Positions 36,473 through 46,175 are shown, numbered from the stretch's first letter. The stretch is 64,000 nucleotides of DNA from an uncultured Eubacterium sp. (GCA_910577225.1 CAJTMV010000010.1:40114-104113); one strand, 5' to 3'. The notes: generated by a model from the letters alone, not told the origin. Program-made: numbers and translations.

Positions 36473-37269
36473 AACTGCTGCACCTCCCTGATCAAAAGCG
36501 CCAGTTCTGTTTCATCCGGAGCTTTATGAAACCATATGTCGTTTTCCATCATTGTCCTGCTGCCATATCCGCGCACAGTTTGGGCAATGACTGCTTTGGG
36601 TTTCCCGTTGTCATTAAAAATGCCGGAAAAGACGGACGCTAACGCCGAAAGATCGTGCCCCGGCGCCGGAAAGACATCAAAACCGAACGACTCCAGCTTA
36701 TTCTGCAGACTGCCCATATGAACCATGGCTTTCGCAGAGTCATTATCGTCTATAATCACGCAGAAATTATCCAGTTTTCTTTCGGAGGCAAATAAGCATG
36801 TCTCCCACATGGTTCCCTCGCAGAATTCCCCGTCGCCTGCCAGTACAAATACCTTTGAAGGAGAACGCTTTATTTTGTTTGCCGCTGCGATTCCTGCAGC
36901 AAATGGCATTCCATGCCCCAGCGAGCCTGCGTTGTTTTCCACGCCTCCCTGAAATTTGGTCCGGTCCGTCTGAATACAGAATCTGCTTTGAAAACTGCCT
37001 ATCTCTGACAGCTCCTCCATCGAAAACATCCCTTTTTCTATTAAAACCGGAAACAGCGCCAGCGTTGCCTGACCCTTGCTGATAATAAAAAAATCTCTGT
37101 CCTCATCCTGCGCAAGCGCATACGACCAGTGCATCACCTTGTCGTATAATGTCCAGACGATATCCAGACAGGAAAATACACTCTGCAGATTGCCGTCCTG
37201 ACATCTGTGCGATAATTCCAGACTGCTGATCCTTAATTTCTTACTGATGTCTTCCATTTTTTCACACAC
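36469..37269 (-). CDS. Transketolase-like N-terminal subunit (pair B)
   Basis: A 266-aa TPP-binding half. Features: SLELSHRCQDGNLQS at the start, GSLGHGMPFAAGIAAANK, and the TPP motif VLAGDGEFCEGTMWETCLFA with a downstream Asn-Asp (IDDNDSAKAM). The HRCQDGNL reading replaces the usual N-x-GHxG active-site loop, which suggests an acceptor or chemistry different from pair A. It overlaps both neighbours (by 8 and 4 bases). Confidence 0.82.
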   Translation of the reverse strand: MCEKMEDISKKLRISSLELSHRCQDGNLQSVFSCLDIVWTLYDKVMHWSYALAQDEDRDFFIISKGQATLALFPVLIEKGMFSMEELSEIGSFQSRFCIQTDRTKFQGGVENNAGSLGHGMPFAAGIAAANKIKRSPSKVFVLAGDGEFCEGTMWETCLFASERKLDNFCVIIDDNDSAKAMVHMGSLQNKLESFGFDVFPAPGHDLSALASVFSGIFNDNGKPKAVIAQTVRGYGSRTMMENDIWFHKAPDETELALLIREVQQF

Positions 37270-38245
37270 CTTTACCCATATTTGTTTTCATCTGCAGGCC
37301 GCGTTTTACCATCGTTACAATATCCTGCGCACGCAGTTCATATACTTCTCTTAAATACGGCAGCGTTCCCACCTGCCCGAATCGGTCTTTGACCCCGTTT
37401 TTAAGCACAGGCGCCGGATAATTCTCGCAAAGTAAAGCTGAGACTGCTTCTCCCAAACCGCCAATAATACTGTGGTTTTCGGTCGTAACAATCAGTCCCG
37501 TCTCCTTTGCGGCACGCAGCACAAGTTCCCTGTCCAGCGGTTTTACCGTAACAATATCGATCACACGGACATGAATCCCCTCCTGCTCCAGTATCTTTCC
37601 TGCTTCCAGCGCCTGCGCCACCTGCAGGCCGCTGGCAATCACCGCAGCATCCGCACCGTCCTTTAAAATCTTCCCTTTTCCAATCTCGAACGTTTCATCC
37701 GTACGATACACATCCGGCGCGTCCCTGCGCGCTGTCCGGATATAACTGACTCCCTCCCGCTCTTTTGTCAGTTTTAACATGGCCGCAAGCATCGCGCCGT
37801 CCGTAATGTCGGCAACGACTGCTCCTGGAATTGTACGCATAAGCGCCAGATCTTCAAAGCACATATGCGTTCCCCCGTTATGCGTAGCCGCAATTCCCGC
37901 ATCGCTGCCAATGATGCGTATACTTTTATGCGCGTACGCCGCAGATACATAGATCTGGTCAAATATCCTTCTGGTTGCAAACGGGGCAAACGTATGAATG
38001 TAAGGAAGAAATCCTGCCAGGTACAGCCCGCATGCAGCGCCAGCCATATTTGCCTCCTGAATGCCTGTATTAAAAACATTCTTCGGATATTTTTCCCATA
38101 AACCAGTCGTTTTCATGGAAGTCATCAGATCCGCGTCCAGATAAACGACTCTTGCATCCGACTGTATCAGTTCTTCCATCGTCTCGCAAAAAACCTGCGC
38201 CAGTTCTTTTCTGATTGTTTTTCCGTCATAAACAGGTGCTACCAT
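37262..38245 (-). CDS. Transketolase-like C-terminal subunit (pair A)
   Basis: A 327-aa subunit with the pyrimidine-binding domain (DADLMTSMKT, FNTGIQEANMAGAACGLY with the catalytic Glu, and GSDAGIAATHNGGTHMCFED) and the C-terminal transketolase domain (VRVIDIVTVKPLDRE, ENHSIIGGLGEAVS). It overlaps the pair A N-terminal gene by 7 bases and the pair B N-terminal gene by 8. Confidence 0.88.
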   Translation of the reverse strand: MVAPVYDGKTIRKELAQVFCETMEELIQSDARVVYLDADLMTSMKTTGLWEKYPKNVFNTGIQEANMAGAACGLYLAGFLPYIHTFAPFATRRIFDQIYVSAAYAHKSIRIIGSDAGIAATHNGGTHMCFEDLALMRTIPGAVVADITDGAMLAAMLKLTKEREGVSYIRTARRDAPDVYRTDETFEIGKGKILKDGADAAVIASGLQVAQALEAGKILEQEGIHVRVIDIVTVKPLDRELVLRAAKETGLIVTTENHSIIGGLGEAVSALLCENYPAPVLKNGVKDRFGQVGTLPYLREVYELRAQDIVTMVKRGLQMKTNMGKGV

Positions 38246-39087
38246 TCCAAAACCACTCCTAATCCTTCTGCCTGGTCTTCCAGTTCTTTTTTACATTTTT
38301 CATACAGCTGTCTGGATACGCCAATACAATGGTTGTTTTCCATTTCTTCCACACAGCGGATACCCGCGCCCTTCACGGTATCCAGAATGATCACCGAAGG
38401 CTTTTTTGCCTGTTCCATACAAAGCTGAAGCGTCCGGCTGATTTCAGACGCATTGTGCCCGTTCACCCGATATGCATTCCATCCAAAGGACTTGTATTTC
38501 ATTTCCATATCCCCGGGTTCCATGACCCTGTCATTTGTACCGTCGATCTGCTTTTTATTCCAGTCCAGAAATACAAACAGGTTCTGCAGTCTGTAATGCG
38601 CCGCAAACTGCGCGGCTTCCCAGATCTGCCCTTCTGCAGATTCTCCGTCTCCCGTGACGCAAAAGACTCTCTGGCCGCTGTTTTTCAGCCTGCTTCCAAG
38701 CGCAAGGCCGCAGGCAATAGAAAGACCCTGTCCAAGACTTCCTGTCGTGGCATCCACACCGGGAACCTTCAGCCGGTCGCAGTGACCAGGCAGATCTTCC
38801 CCTGCCTGATTCAGCGTGTTTAAACGTTCATATGGCATAAATCCTTTCAGTGCCAGTGTCGCATACAGCGCCGGGCCTGCATGTCCTTTGGAACTAATAT
38901 AATAGTCTCTGCATTCCCAATCAGGCTCGTTTGGCCTTACCCGCATGTAATTGCCGTATAAAACCGCAAGTAACTCTGCAAGATCAAGACTCCCGCCGAT
39001 ATGTCCGCCTCCGTTTGCGCCGGTCTGTTTTAAAATTCCTGCCCTTATGCGCAGCGCAAACTGCTTTAATTCCAGTTCTGTCAGCAT
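38239..39087 (-). CDS. Transketolase-like N-terminal subunit (pair A)
   Basis: A 282-aa TPP-binding subunit: GANGGGHIGGSLDLAELLAV (normal transketolase GHIGG loop), SSKGHAGPALYATLA, TGSLGQGLSIACGLALG and the TPP motif VTGDGESAEGQIWEAA with FLDWNKKQIDG. It overlaps rfbH by 7 bases. As the partner of the 37262 gene it should transfer a two-carbon ketol unit, here plausibly onto a CDP-linked keto sugar made by RfbH. Confidence 0.88.
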   Translation of the reverse strand: MLTELELKQFALRIRAGILKQTGANGGGHIGGSLDLAELLAVLYGNYMRVRPNEPDWECRDYYISSKGHAGPALYATLALKGFMPYERLNTLNQAGEDLPGHCDRLKVPGVDATTGSLGQGLSIACGLALGSRLKNSGQRVFCVTGDGESAEGQIWEAAQFAAHYRLQNLFVFLDWNKKQIDGTNDRVMEPGDMEMKYKSFGWNAYRVNGHNASEISRTLQLCMEQAKKPSVIILDTVKGAGIRCVEEMENNHCIGVSRQLYEKCKKELEDQAEGLGVVLEW

Positions 39088-40433
39088 TCTTTTTCTCCTT
39101 TTTGCAGTGCTTCGCCGATTATTTTTATCATATAGTCTGCCATCTTTCCGGTCATACCCGGATACACGCCGACCCAGAAGGTATGCTGCATCACGGTATC
39201 CGTAACGTCCAGTTTTCCAACGACCCGATAACGATCTGTATCTCTGTATTCATCAAAACATGGATGCCTGATAATATTCCCGCTGAACAGAAGTCTTGTC
39301 TGAATATTATGCTGTTCGATACAGGCCGTTACATGATTTCTGTCAATGCCTGTTTCCGGCCGAATGGTAATCAGAAAACCAAACCAGGAAGGCACGCTGT
39401 TTTCTGCCGCTTCGGGCAGCAGGATCTTATCGCTGAACGGCTCCAGTCCGGTTCTGATTCTGTCCCAGTTTTCCCGTCTTTTTTGTATAAATCGCGGGAA
39501 CTTTTTCAGCTGTTCACATCCTATGGCAGCCTGCATGTCCGTTACTTTTAAATTAAATCCAAAATGGCTGTATACATACTTATGGTCATAGCCTGCCGGC
39601 AGACTGGCATACTGTCCCAGAAAACGCCTGCCGCAAAAATTATCCTGTCCGGACGGGCAGATACAGTCTCTGCCCCAATCTCTGTAGCTTCGGATCAGTC
39701 TGTGCAGCAGCGGATCATTCGTATATACGCACCCTCCCTCACCCATGGTCATATGGTGCGGAGGATAAAAACTGCTTGTGCCTATATCTCCCCATGTACC
39801 AGTATATTTTTTTATTCCGTCTATCGTATATTCCGAACCAAGGGCATCACAGTTATCTTCGATCAGCCACAGTCCGTATTTGTCGCAAAACTGTCTGACC
39901 GCTTTTAAATCAAACGGATTGCCAAGCGTATGTGCAATCATCACTGCTCTGGTTTTTTCCGTATACGCCTGTTCCAGCATGGAAACATCGATATTATACT
40001 GTGGAATGGTAATGTCCACAAAAACCGGAACCGCGCCGTACTGAATGACCGGAGCAATCGTTGTCGGAAATCCGCAGGCAACGGTGATTACCTCGTCCCC
40101 GACGTGAATTCTGCGTTTTCCAAGCTCCGGCGCCGTCAGCGCCATAAAAGCAAGCAGATTTGCAGATGAACCGCTGTTGACAAGACTTGCATATTTTACG
40201 CCGATCCATTCCGCAAATTTTGCTTCAAATTCATCGCAGAATCTTCCGGATGTCAGCCAGAAGTCCAGACATGCATCCGTAAGGGCACACATTTCTTTTT
40301 CATCGTATACCCTCGATGCGTAGCTGATTCTGTCTCCTTCCTTAAAATCCTGCTTTGGTTTTTTAAACTCTTCATAATATGCAGCCACCATCTGTCTGAT
40401 CTCTCTGCGCGCCTGCGCTTCATTGTTCCACAT
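39081..40433 (-). CDS. rfbH: CDP-4-keto-6-deoxy-D-glucose 3-dehydratase
   Basis: A 450-aa PMP-dependent enzyme of the DegT fold that removes the 3-hydroxyl of CDP-4-keto-6-deoxyglucose. The PLP Lys of aminotransferases is replaced by His in FYPPHHMTMGEGG, the hallmark of E1/RfbH. Cysteines in the segment CICPSGQDNFCGRR fit the [2Fe-2S] binding region. The N-terminus (SYASRVYDEKEMCALTDACL) and length match RfbH. The electron donor E3 (RfbI/AscD) and the 4,6-dehydratase RfbG are not seen in the window. Confidence 0.93.
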   Translation of the reverse strand: MWNNEAQARREIRQMVAAYYEEFKKPKQDFKEGDRISYASRVYDEKEMCALTDACLDFWLTSGRFCDEFEAKFAEWIGVKYASLVNSGSSANLLAFMALTAPELGKRRIHVGDEVITVACGFPTTIAPVIQYGAVPVFVDITIPQYNIDVSMLEQAYTEKTRAVMIAHTLGNPFDLKAVRQFCDKYGLWLIEDNCDALGSEYTIDGIKKYTGTWGDIGTSSFYPPHHMTMGEGGCVYTNDPLLHRLIRSYRDWGRDCICPSGQDNFCGRRFLGQYASLPAGYDHKYVYSHFGFNLKVTDMQAAIGCEQLKKFPRFIQKRRENWDRIRTGLEPFSDKILLPEAAENSVPSWFGFLITIRPETGIDRNHVTACIEQHNIQTRLLFSGNIIRHPCFDEYRDTDRYRVVGKLDVTDTVMQHTFWVGVYPGMTGKMADYMIKIIGEALQKGEKEC

Positions 40434-40448
40434 ATCCGCTTTCTCCTC

Positions 40449-41540
40449 CTATGCAATCCATTTTTCCCGCCATATCAGCTGTGACGGATTCACTCTTAAC
40501 ATCACCAGTATCCGGATCCCTCTTAATAACTCTTTTTTGAAAAACGCTTTGAAAACTCCCTGTTCCAGATCTCCGATTTCTTCTATTTCCTCCCTGGGAA
40601 TCTCAAAATGCGCAAGCTGCGCATTCTTTTTCATACGCGCCACGCTTAATGTAAACTGCGTCCTGCGGAATACTTTGCCGAAGACTTTCCCCACTGTACT
40701 TAAGCTGTAAAAATATTCTCTCAGATCATAATCCGCCTGCAAAAGCCTTAACATGGTTTCTTTTTTCATACTTGCGCCCTGACTTCTGCGGTAAAATCCG
40801 AGCACGCGCCCCGAAGCAATGACCGTATAGTTTTGCATTAACGACAGACCAAACACCGCGTCCCCAATAGGATCATATGATTTGTCATACCCTCCTGCTT
40901 TCAGAAAAACATCCCGCCGGATCAATGTTCCGCACGAGTTAATATACGTGGGACCGCAGCCTTTGACCAGACATTCCGCCATTGTTAACGGACGGATCCA
41001 TCGTGTGTGCTCGATGTCCCGCGCAAAACCGTTTTTTACAATTTCCGAACGATCTTTGAAATACAAATGACGCGGGCGGATATAGGCCAGTGGCTTTTTA
41101 AAATTTGCACATGCTTTGATATACTGTGAAATAAGCTGCAGGTAATTGTCTGCCAGAAGATCGTCGTCATGCAGAATCGAAATCCACACAGCGTCTGTCA
41201 GCTGCGCCCCGCGGTTAATATTCCCTTCATGACCGAGGTTTTGCGTATTTTTGTAATACCGGATTCTTTTGCAGTGCAGACTGCTGATCCAGGTCTGTTT
41301 TTGTGTATTTTCAAAATCCGCATCGTTATCCATCACAACAATATCCCATACAAAATCTACTTTTTTCTGTTTTAATATACTTGCGACGGCTTCTGTAAAA
41401 TACCCAAACCGCTGACAGGTAATCAGTATAATTGTCAGAAATACCGGATGTTTTGGTACGGTTCCATATAAAAGTTCGGTCGGTATGTCTTTGATTTTTT
41501 CAAAATTATTCGTTTGTTTCTGGTATGCTGTATGTTTCAT
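40449..41540 (-). CDS. Family 2 glycosyltransferase
   Basis: A 363-aa GT-A transferase: FLTIILITCQRFGYFTEAVA, VVMDNDADFEN, NLGHEGNINRG, and SILHDDDLLADNYL with the metal-binding acidic residues. It resembles the C-terminal domain of the fusion protein at 28407 (same TCQR/TYKR start and HDDDL/HSDDIL), so the two are probable paralogues. It lies between the Wzt-like ATPase and rfbH and overlaps the ATPase gene by 4 bases. Confidence 0.85.
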   Translation of the reverse strand: MKHTAYQKQTNNFEKIKDIPTELLYGTVPKHPVFLTIILITCQRFGYFTEAVASILKQKKVDFVWDIVVMDNDADFENTQKQTWISSLHCKRIRYYKNTQNLGHEGNINRGAQLTDAVWISILHDDDLLADNYLQLISQYIKACANFKKPLAYIRPRHLYFKDRSEIVKNGFARDIEHTRWIRPLTMAECLVKGCGPTYINSCGTLIRRDVFLKAGGYDKSYDPIGDAVFGLSLMQNYTVIASGRVLGFYRRSQGASMKKETMLRLLQADYDLREYFYSLSTVGKVFGKVFRRTQFTLSVARMKKNAQLAHFEIPREEIEEIGDLEQGVFKAFFKKELLRGIRILVMLRVNPSQLIWREKWIA

Positions 41541-42274
41541 CCCGTCTTTCTCTCATATCTGTCGCAGATTTCTTTTGTCTTTCCAAAATCTACTGTCCGG
41601 CCCTGTTCCAGCCAGAGTACCCTGCTGCACATCTCCCGAATCTGCATCATATTATGTGATACAAACAGTACTGTCGTTCCGCCGCTCATAAGCTCCATCA
41701 TCCGTTTACGGCTTTTTTCCTGGAAATCCGCATCTCCAACGGCAAGTATTTCATCTACAATCAGTACCTCCGGACATACGACTGTCGCGATGGAAAACGC
41801 AAGCCGCATCACCATGCCGGACGAATAATTGCGCAGCGGCACTTCGAGAAAATCTCCAAGCTGCGAAAATGCCGCTATTTCCTCATATTTCCTGCGCAGA
41901 AATTCTTCCCTGTATCCTAAAATCGCCCCGTTTAAAAACACGTTTTCCCGTCCGGACAGTTCAAAATCAAAACCGGAGCCAAGCTCCAGCATCGGCACCA
42001 CGTTGCCGTACAGCTCCACCCTTCCCTGCGTCGGTTTCATAATTCCGGAAATGACTTTCAAAAGCGTACTTTTCCCAGCGCCGTTGTTTCCGATAATTCC
42101 GAGCACCTCGCCTTTTCTTACCTCAAACGAAACATCTCTAAGCGCCCAGAACTCGCGGAACTTTAACCTTCTTTTTGCAAGAGCTACCGCAAACTCCTTG
42201 AGCGTGGTAATACGGTCGTTTGCCAGATTGAATCTTACGGATATATTTTCTGCTTCTAACATCATGCGTCCCAT
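41537..42274 (-). CDS. Polysaccharide ABC exporter ATPase (Wzt/TagH-like)
   Basis: A 245-aa ATPase: Walker A GIIGNNGAGKSTLL, signature NYSSGMVMRLAFS, Walker B EVLIVDEILAVGD and switch VLFVSHN. FWALRDVSFEV after the first strand is typical of the O-antigen/teichoic acid exporter group. It lacks the C-terminal sugar-binding domain of long Wzt proteins. The start at 42274 (GGGAG 5 bases before) is chosen because the open frame to 42685 lies inside the permease gene. It works with the permease encoded just upstream. Confidence 0.88.
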   Translation of the reverse strand: MGRMMLEAENISVRFNLANDRITTLKEFAVALAKRRLKFREFWALRDVSFEVRKGEVLGIIGNNGAGKSTLLKVISGIMKPTQGRVELYGNVVPMLELGSGFDFELSGRENVFLNGAILGYREEFLRRKYEEIAAFSQLGDFLEVPLRNYSSGMVMRLAFSIATVVCPEVLIVDEILAVGDADFQEKSRKRMMELMSGGTTVLFVSHNMMQIREMCSRVLWLEQGRTVDFGKTKEICDRYERKTG

Positions 42275-42288
42275 AATTCTCCCAAATC

Positions 42289-43740
42289 CTATAAATAAAA
42301 AATAAATCTGTCCTGCAGTCTGCGAAACGCCTGCATGCCGATTATAAAAAACGTCACGGAAAACAGCGCGCAGATCAGATACAGCCGCGGCTGCGGCGAA
42401 ATGCCTTCCAAAACGACGATTCTGATAAACGTAATGAAATGGTACATCGGATTCCATACAAGCGCCGCCTTCATTTCCTCCGAAAGAATTGTCTCCGGAT
42501 AAAATACCGGCGTCGCATACGTGAGCACCATCGTAAGCACGCTCCATATAAACTGTATATCGCGGAAAAATACCATGACGGCGGACAGCATAAAGCTCAG
42601 TCCCGTACAAAACACCAGCAGACAGGCAAGCACAAACGGCAGCAGCAGCCATGCCCTGGTCGGATACACGCCAGTGCCAAGACACATCAAAAACAGCGGC
42701 AGCAGCGATATCAGAAGGTTTACCCCTGTAGACAGTGTTTTTGACACCGGATAAATATATTTAGGCACATATACTTTTGTAATCAGTCCGGCATTTCCTG
42801 TAATCGCGTACATGGACATATTGGTAGATTCAGTAAAAAAATTAAACAGTACAATACCAGACAGCAGGTACACCGGGTAGTTTACAATATCTACTTTAAA
42901 CAGGGTGGAAAACACCACGTACTGAACGCTCATCGTAAGCAGCGGATTCACAAAGCTCCAAAGCGCGCCAAGCACAGAGCGCTTGTATTTGATCTTAAAG
43001 TCTCTTGAAACAAGCTGACGCATCAGAAAACGATACTTTCCGTACAGATATGCCATCGTAATGATCCGGCTGTTTTTCCCATGCTTCTTTTTGTAAATCA
43101 GCACTATACATCCTGCACAGAGCAGTCCCCCGCACACAGATACCATCTGCCAGTAATGTGGTCCGGTCCAGACACGATCCTTCCCATACGCCGCAAAGCA
43201 AAGCGTACCGCCTGTTGGCTGTCCGCCGGTATACAGCTGCCGCTCTTCCTGTACAGCCGAAGGCGCGTACCACGGCGCTATGGCGCTGCCCTGTGTACCG
43301 TCTGATGTCAGCGTGACGCAAAGCACATGTCCCCGTACATTGTCTGCACGCTGAGTCAGCACACAGTCCAGAACCTGTCCGTCCGTCAGCTTTTCCATCC
43401 GCAAACTTTCCTGAAAAAGCTCCCGGTCTGCAGACAGATCATACAGGCGTATCACCAGATTACCCGTATTTTCTCTTGCAAATGTGCAAACCGCCACAGT
43501 GAAATGTTCCAAAATGTCCATTTCACACAAAAAATCCTGCCGGATGTCCTGTTTTTTCGTCACCTCCGGCGTCGGACTTTCCCATGCGGCGCCTGGAATC
43601 TCATTTTCGGAACGCCGTTCATAAAGCTGCTCTCCCGCCGCATAATAAAAGATGCCTGCCAAAAGAAAATAAAGCGCTGCCGCAAGTATACAGCCCTGTG
43701 TAAAACTGCTGTTCGTTCCAAACCATTTTTTCTGTCTCAT
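42289..43740 (-). CDS. Polysaccharide ABC exporter permease (Wzm-like) with an N-terminal extracytoplasmic domain
   Basis: A 483-aa membrane protein. The C-terminal 260 residues are a normal ABC-2 polysaccharide exporter permease (YRFLMRQLVSRDFKIKYKRS, then LGALWSFVNPLLTMSVQYVV and six helices). In front lies an unusual extra part: one helix (about 15-35), a roughly 150-residue beta-rich outside domain, and a second helix. Such extensions may handle the exported chain. The ATG at 43740 has GGAAAGACAGGAAC before it; a TTG start at 43863 would add a Lys/Gln-rich cytosolic tail. Confidence 0.82.
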   Translation of the reverse strand: MRQKKWFGTNSSFTQGCILAAALYFLLAGIFYYAAGEQLYERRSENEIPGAAWESPTPEVTKKQDIRQDFLCEMDILEHFTVAVCTFARENTGNLVIRLYDLSADRELFQESLRMEKLTDGQVLDCVLTQRADNVRGHVLCVTLTSDGTQGSAIAPWYAPSAVQEERQLYTGGQPTGGTLCFAAYGKDRVWTGPHYWQMVSVCGGLLCAGCIVLIYKKKHGKNSRIITMAYLYGKYRFLMRQLVSRDFKIKYKRSVLGALWSFVNPLLTMSVQYVVFSTLFKVDIVNYPVYLLSGIVLFNFFTESTNMSMYAITGNAGLITKVYVPKYIYPVSKTLSTGVNLLISLLPLFLMCLGTGVYPTRAWLLLPFVLACLLVFCTGLSFMLSAVMVFFRDIQFIWSVLTMVLTYATPVFYPETILSEEMKAALVWNPMYHFITFIRIVVLEGISPQPRLYLICALFSVTFFIIGMQAFRRLQDRFIFYL

Positions 43741-43816
43741 GTTCCTGTCTTTCCTGTATATTTTTTCTTCATCCTGTTCTGTCGTTTTTTGCTGCCGCTT
43801 CTTTTTCTGTTCTTTT

Positions 43817-44902
43817 TTATCTGCTGTTACTTTTTCTGCTGCTTTTCTTTCCTCTATATCCAAAGCCCGCCCTTTCGCGTATTCGGAACAAGGCTTGCAG
43901 ATGCTCCTCTTTCAGGCGAATCACATGCATGAAAAAAAGTACGAAATATTTCAGTCTGCTCATACGCCAGAGTTTCCGGTTCTCCTGTTTCAGTCTGTTT
44001 GAAAACGCCCGCGCAGCCATTCTTCCCCTTCTGCGGTTTTCTGCCCTTATAAGCGCTGTCGCATAATAATCTGCCACAAATGACGCCGTGCGCCTGTACC
44101 AGTAGCACTTACCAGCTTCTGACAGCGTTTGTCCTTCTTCCAGCGTTTCACAGATCTGAAATAATACGTTCTCCAGTTCTCCAAGCCGTGTTTCCCGATT
44201 TCTGCGAGAGATACTTTGATTTTCATCCCCAATTCGGTATTCATACAAAACTGTGTCCGATACATAAATTCTGCGCGCATGCGCCGCAGGCACAACGTCA
44301 AAATATGCGTCGTCATAATACACATGCTCCGGAAGCTGCAGATCCTGCGTTCGATAAAACTCTGTCTGATAAATAAGTCCGTGCAGCGTCAGCAGCCTCC
44401 GGTACCTGCCCCAGTCCTGCAGCACACCGCAAAGTCCTGTCCACGTACCGGCAGCATCTCTTCCACAGGACACCATTTCCATGTTTCCGTCCCTGATATC
44501 ATGCATCCGGTATGCCGCAAGCACCACATCGGCACGACCTGCCTGATGTTCAAGCGTCTGCAAAATCTTCGCAAGGCCCTGCGTACAAACCCAGTCATCT
44601 GCATCGACCACCTTAAAAAAACGGCCCCTGCACTGCGAGATTCCTCTGTTTACAGCTGAGCCATGCCCTCCGTTTTCCTTATTTATCAGGCGTACTGTAT
44701 CCGGGTAACGATACACATACTCCTGTACCAGTGCTGCAGAGCAGTCTTTGGAACCGTCATTCACCACCAGCACCTCCAGCTTTTCCAGATCTGTCCTCCC
44801 TAAAACCATGGAATCCAGACATTTTTTAATAAATGACTCTGACTGATACATGGGAATAATGATTGTAAGTACTTTTCCAGATACCTCCACCTTTTCAGTC
44901 AT
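43817..44902 (-). CDS. Family 2 glycosyltransferase
   Basis: A 361-aa GT-A transferase with VLTIIIPMYQSESFIKKCLD, LVVNDGSKDCS, NKENGGHGSAVNRG and KVVDADDWV. A basic, Arg-rich C-terminal region (RRRGRMAARAFSN) follows, typical of membrane-edge glycan transferases. GGAGGTG precedes the start. It is the second transferase of block 1 after the GT4 gene. Confidence 0.87.
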   Translation of the reverse strand: MTEKVEVSGKVLTIIIPMYQSESFIKKCLDSMVLGRTDLEKLEVLVVNDGSKDCSAALVQEYVYRYPDTVRLINKENGGHGSAVNRGISQCRGRFFKVVDADDWVCTQGLAKILQTLEHQAGRADVVLAAYRMHDIRDGNMEMVSCGRDAAGTWTGLCGVLQDWGRYRRLLTLHGLIYQTEFYRTQDLQLPEHVYYDDAYFDVVPAAHARRIYVSDTVLYEYRIGDENQSISRRNRETRLGELENVLFQICETLEEGQTLSEAGKCYWYRRTASFVADYYATALIRAENRRRGRMAARAFSNRLKQENRKLWRMSRLKYFVLFFMHVIRLKEEHLQALFRIRERAGFGYRGKKSSRKSNSR

Positions 44903-44938
44903 ATTTCACCTCCAGCTGGCAGATCCTGAACGGTCTGT

Positions 44939-46174
44939 TTACCTATGCGCATCCCCCGCCGAACCTGCATCTTTATAAATCGTGCGCATCCTTTTATTTA
45001 CACACGAAATATCATATCTATCGCTGATTTTGCCATGATTATATCTGCCCATGGCTTCCAGCCGGTCCGGAAACCGTTCCTTCCATTCCAGGAGCTGCGC
45101 TGCAGCGGCTGCAAAGCCTGCCACATCATCCGGCGCAGACAGATATCCTCCTGCCGGATCTATAAGCTCTGAACAGCCGCGGATGTCTGACGCAATGACA
45201 GGCAGACCGGCTGCCATGGCTTCCATCAGCGCTACGGGCATTCCCTCGCGCTTTGATGGAAACAAAAAAATATCAGCGGCTGCATAAACGGTTTCCATCT
45301 CTTCTATATACCCAGGCAGAAAAACCTGTTTTTCGATACCAAGGCTGCGTGCATACTCTTTTAGACGCTTCTGCAGTTTTCCAATACCGCATATCATACA
45401 GCAGACATTTTTCTTTTTGTACTGGTATGTTAACTGTGCTGCTACTTCTAAAATTACACGGTGGTTTTTCCCTTCGTTCAGTTCCCCGACAGACAACAGC
45501 AGCAGCGCATTCTGCGGAACTCCCTGCCTGGTCCGAAAATCCGCTCCTGAACCAGCGTCGGCCACAGCCTGCGCGAATCTTCCCGTATTGATACCCACGC
45601 CTGGTATCCGAACTATGTTTGCAGCGTTTAAATGTCTTTTCGCAAACAGATAATCTTCCCGATTAATCGTCACAAGCACATCCGTCCGATACGAAAGCAG
45701 CTTTTCTACCGGATAATAAAACAACCAGTTTTTTGCCGGCGCTCCTTTGTAAAAATGAAACCCATGGGCCGTATAAATTACACGGATTCCCCTCTCGTGT
45801 GCTATCATCCGTGCCAGTGCACTGCCGACCGGCGAATGACAATGCATCATTTCAAACCGGTATGCTTGTGTAAGCCGCAGCAACTGCGCAAACGCCCGCA
45901 GACAGTCCCGGACTGCCAGCACATCCCTCGGACAGTCCCACTGATGACAGATAACGCCCTGACTGCCCAGCCTGCGGCGAAATCTCCGAATATGCACGGC
46001 ATCGCATGTATTCCCTTTGCGAAAGTTACAGGCCACATGCACTTCATAGCCCATATCTGCCAAAAGCCTGATGTTTGACTGGTTAAACTGATCGATCATA
46101 GAAGCCACGGATGCCAGCATCAGTATACGCTTTCCTGTGCCGGCCTCCTGTCCCCGCTTTTCTTTCTGCCGCAT
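44939..46174 (-). CDS. Family 4 glycosyltransferase
   Basis: A 411-aa GT-B transferase: RILMLASVASMIDQFNQSN, MMHCHSPVGSALARMIA, VIYTAHGFHFYKGAP, then the donor-binding C-terminal domain LSVGELNEGKNH, DIFLFPSKREGMPVALMEAM and ASDIRGCSELI. The HGFHFY reading is typical of CapM/EpsD-like enzymes that add one of the first sugars of a surface polysaccharide. It starts one base after the XRE gene stop. Confidence 0.88.
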   Translation of the reverse strand: MRQKEKRGQEAGTGKRILMLASVASMIDQFNQSNIRLLADMGYEVHVACNFRKGNTCDAVHIRRFRRRLGSQGVICHQWDCPRDVLAVRDCLRAFAQLLRLTQAYRFEMMHCHSPVGSALARMIAHERGIRVIYTAHGFHFYKGAPAKNWLFYYPVEKLLSYRTDVLVTINREDYLFAKRHLNAANIVRIPGVGINTGRFAQAVADAGSGADFRTRQGVPQNALLLLSVGELNEGKNHRVILEVAAQLTYQYKKKNVCCMICGIGKLQKRLKEYARSLGIEKQVFLPGYIEEMETVYAAADIFLFPSKREGMPVALMEAMAAGLPVIASDIRGCSELIDPAGGYLSAPDDVAGFAAAAAQLLEWKERFPDRLEAMGRYNHGKISDRYDISCVNKRMRTIYKDAGSAGDAHR

Positions 46175-46175
46175 G

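Noticed and set aside
36222..37082. Plus-strand open frames across the transketolase genes
   Set aside because: They lack ribosome binding sites and family motifs and mirror the codon bias of the strong minus-strand genes; the same holds for the many other shadow frames.
42275..42685. N-terminal extension of the Wzt-like ATPase
   Set aside because: It is an off-frame reading of the permease gene; the ATPase fold begins at MLEAENISV.
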